Source: Isochrysis galbana (taxonomy: Eukaryota; Haptophyta; Isochrysidales; Isochrysidaceae). Taken from it: 64,000 nucleotides of DNA. A program made the position numbers and the translations under genes. The number at the start of each line of letters is the position of its first letter. Within the stretch, counting starts at the first letter, position 1. The stretch covers positions 487,975-551,974 of the forward strand of contig CM030943.1 in assembly GCA_018136815.1 (NCBI GenBank), in the 5' to 3' direction. Positions 62,493-64,000 of the stretch are shown here, piece after piece. Below the pieces are notes generated by a model. That model worked only from the letters and a program-made list of their open reading frames with translations. It ran no database searches and was not told the DNA's origin.

Positions 62493-64000
62493 TCATGATC
62501 GCCTCAGGCTAGCCGCCACTGCTGCCAGTCCCAACTCGAGCTTGGATGCAAGGTGGGCAAACTTCTCGTCGAGCCTCTTGTCTAGCCGCTCCTCGAGTAG
62601 TGTAAAGTGCTTCTCGATCAACTCTTGCAGCCTGGTCTCTATGTCCCCCTCCGATGCGGGAATGGGCTGATGTTCGATTGTGTAGGCCGAATTTTCGCTG
62701 AGGCTATCCATGCGAGTGCACGAGCTGGTAGCCATCGAGGATTGTGGCCCACGGATGTGCTGCCCTGCCGCGTTGGAGACATCTGGAGGTGCCGAGATCT
62801 TTCGAGCTCCCGGTGGAGTATGTCCCCACATCGCCCGAGAATGAACCCCATGCCTAAAAGACATGCCGGACATCGGGGAGCTCGAGGGGGTGGGGACATC
62901 GCTCCCAGGTTCATCCAGCGAGGACGACGGATCCCTACTCGACAAGAAACTCGCACGGAATAACGGTGAGGTTGGCGTTGGAACCGGCTCGTTTGACCCC
63001 ACGCCAAATGGCGATAGCCCTTGCTGGGCACACCTTGTGGCTGATGTGGCTTCGCGCACCGAAGCCGTCGCCTCGCGCAAGACCACAGCAGCAAGGCTGG
63101 GCACTCCTTCGCCGGCGGAGAATGGTGCCAGCGCCGTTCGCACCGGCGTTTGCCCGGCCGCGGCCTGGGTTGCCTCAGCCGCAAGGGGCGTATCGGCGTC
63201 GTATCGCCCTGTGCCCTCTACGAAATGCGGCGCAACATCGGACGCCGAAGAATCGATGTTGAGGCTGCTCTGGTCAATGGCATCCCGTCTGGCGGCTTCG
63301 CTGCTCAAATCGGGCATGACGGCGGCAAAACAGGGCTTAGCCATCTCAATTGGAGAGTGGAAGAGGGCCAGATCATGTTCCGCAATCGCCGCACTGAAGA
63401 AGTCCGATGTTTTGACCCGGTTGCCAGTGAGCGCCCACACGCCATAGACTTGGCGGCCTGATGGTACGGACGTGCCGCATGGTCCACCAGGCTGGAGGCA
63501 GGCGAGTCCGCGAAGTGACGAACCTTCGGGCAGGGCGATCTGACGGACGAAGGACAGCGCCAAAGCATCGAATTGCAAGAGCATGCGCCCACTGCTGGAG
63601 CCGACCACAAGGACGGAGCCGGTAGCGGTCAGCATATCTGGTGTTCCAATTCCGGGAGTGCTCACGGAGCGCTCACGGGAGCCAGCGTCTTCGATGCCGA
63701 TTAGTGAGCCGCTGGTAGGGCAGGAGGCCGCGATTTGCATGCCGCTAGCGTCGGCAGCACCGTCAATCGTCAAATGCCTCGCCGCTTCTGGAGTGCGCAA
63801 TCGTGCCAGTTCCGACGACAGGTCGAGCAGGCTTGAGAACCCCACATTCTGCCCGGCTGCCATCGACCCAATACGCCCGCGCAAGTCGATTGGCGTAGCG
63901 TCCACGTTTTGCCTGCCGGGAGAGATCCCATGGCAAGCGGAAACTATGGCTTGGCAATTGGTGCAGGCTACGCCAGCGCATTCTTCGCCATCCGCCGGAG
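62493..64000 (-). CDS. 3' part of an unidentified protein with C-terminal coiled coil (runs off the window)
   Basis: The frame is open from the right edge (64000) to the stop at 62493, so the N-terminus lies outside. I do not recognise the family. The first half has beta-strand-rich text like WD40/propeller blades (VLVVGSSSGRMLLQFDA; RQVYGVWALTGNRV; DLALFHSP). A long Ser/Pro/Ala-rich linker follows (about 63240-62740). The end is a predicted amphipathic coiled coil (LQELIEKHFTLLEERLDKRL then DEKFAHLASKLELG). A propeller followed by a Ser-rich linker and a C-terminal helix resembles the mRNA-decapping scaffold EDC4, but no diagnostic motif proves it. No introns are required in the visible part. 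Confidence 0.6.
   Translation of the reverse strand, partial: PADGEECAGVACTNCQAIVSACHGISPGRQNVDATPIDLRGRIGSMAAGQNVGFSSLLDLSSELARLRTPEAARHLTIDGAADASGMQIAASCPTSGSLIGIEDAGSRERSVSTPGIGTPDMLTATGSVLVVGSSSGRMLLQFDALALSFVRQIALPEGSSLRGLACLQPGGPCGTSVPSGRQVYGVWALTGNRVKTSDFFSAAIAEHDLALFHSPIEMAKPCFAAVMPDLSSEAARRDAIDQSSLNIDSSASDVAPHFVEGTGRYDADTPLAAEATQAAAGQTPVRTALAPFSAGEGVPSLAAVVLREATASVREATSATRCAQQGLSPFGVGSNEPVPTPTSPLFRASFLSSRDPSSSLDEPGSDVPTPSSSPMSGMSFRHGVHSRAMWGHTPPGARKISAPPDVSNAAGQHIRGPQSSMATSSCTRMDSLSENSAYTIEHQPIPASEGDIETRLQELIEKHFTLLEERLDKRLDEKFAHLASKLELGLAAVAASLRRS

Overview
The window is nuclear DNA of a GC-rich eukaryotic alga that probably carries a secondary (red-lineage) plastid. Genes have short GT-AG introns of about 60-170 bp and one GC-AG intron. 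A complete plant-type phytoene desaturase is present, reading most like chromist enzymes (family knowledge, no search run). Two genes, and possibly a third, start with a signal peptide followed by a basic, Ser/Pro-rich stretch, as expected for proteins imported into a complex plastid. A haptophyte or stramenopile fits best; the species cannot be fixed from the sequence alone.

Layout. 0-5 kb: LINE reverse-transcriptase fragment, a doubtful repeat-bearing ORF, and a gene of unknown function. 6-12 kb: an SLC38/AAAP-type amino-acid transporter (minus, 8 exons) head-to-head with phytoene desaturase (plus, 7 exons). 13.5-16.8 kb: USP37-like deubiquitinase with two ubiquitin-interacting motifs. 19-21 kb: acyl-CoA oxidase-like gene (minus). 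23-26.5 kb: single-exon plant-type tRNA ligase. 27.8 kb: ankyrin-repeat remnant. 29.5-32.3 kb: NYN-domain/RGG protein. 34-35 kb: GNB1L/Asa1-like WD40 protein. 35-41 kb: gene-poor repeat island with a direct repeat pair, a degenerate hAT transposon, and an intact 194-bp hAT-type MITE with 8-bp target duplications. 41-43.6 kb: FAD monooxygenase. 45.3-47.6 kb: fused pseudouridine-5'-phosphate glycosidase/pseudouridine kinase. 48.3-49 kb: tandem satellite. 50-52 kb: PX-BAR sorting nexin. 56.7-57.2 kb: small PAS-like gene. 59.4-61.5 kb: 5'-truncated LINE. 62.5-64 kb: 3' part of an unidentified gene that runs off the window.

Genes are housekeeping functions without operon-like organisation: RNA processing and salvage (tRNA ligase, NYN protein, pseudouridine catabolism), carotenoid synthesis, lipid oxidation, ubiquitin and endosome trafficking, and PIKK/TTT-type WD40 scaffolding. 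Two features recur. Nearly every recognised gene has a pyrimidine-rich tract on its sense strand directly upstream of the ATG, often grown into a long (CT)n microsatellite. A ~120-bp three-copy element lies in sense orientation downstream of three different genes. Exon structures below were built by hand from reading frame, splice consensus and family alignment from memory; no database search was run.
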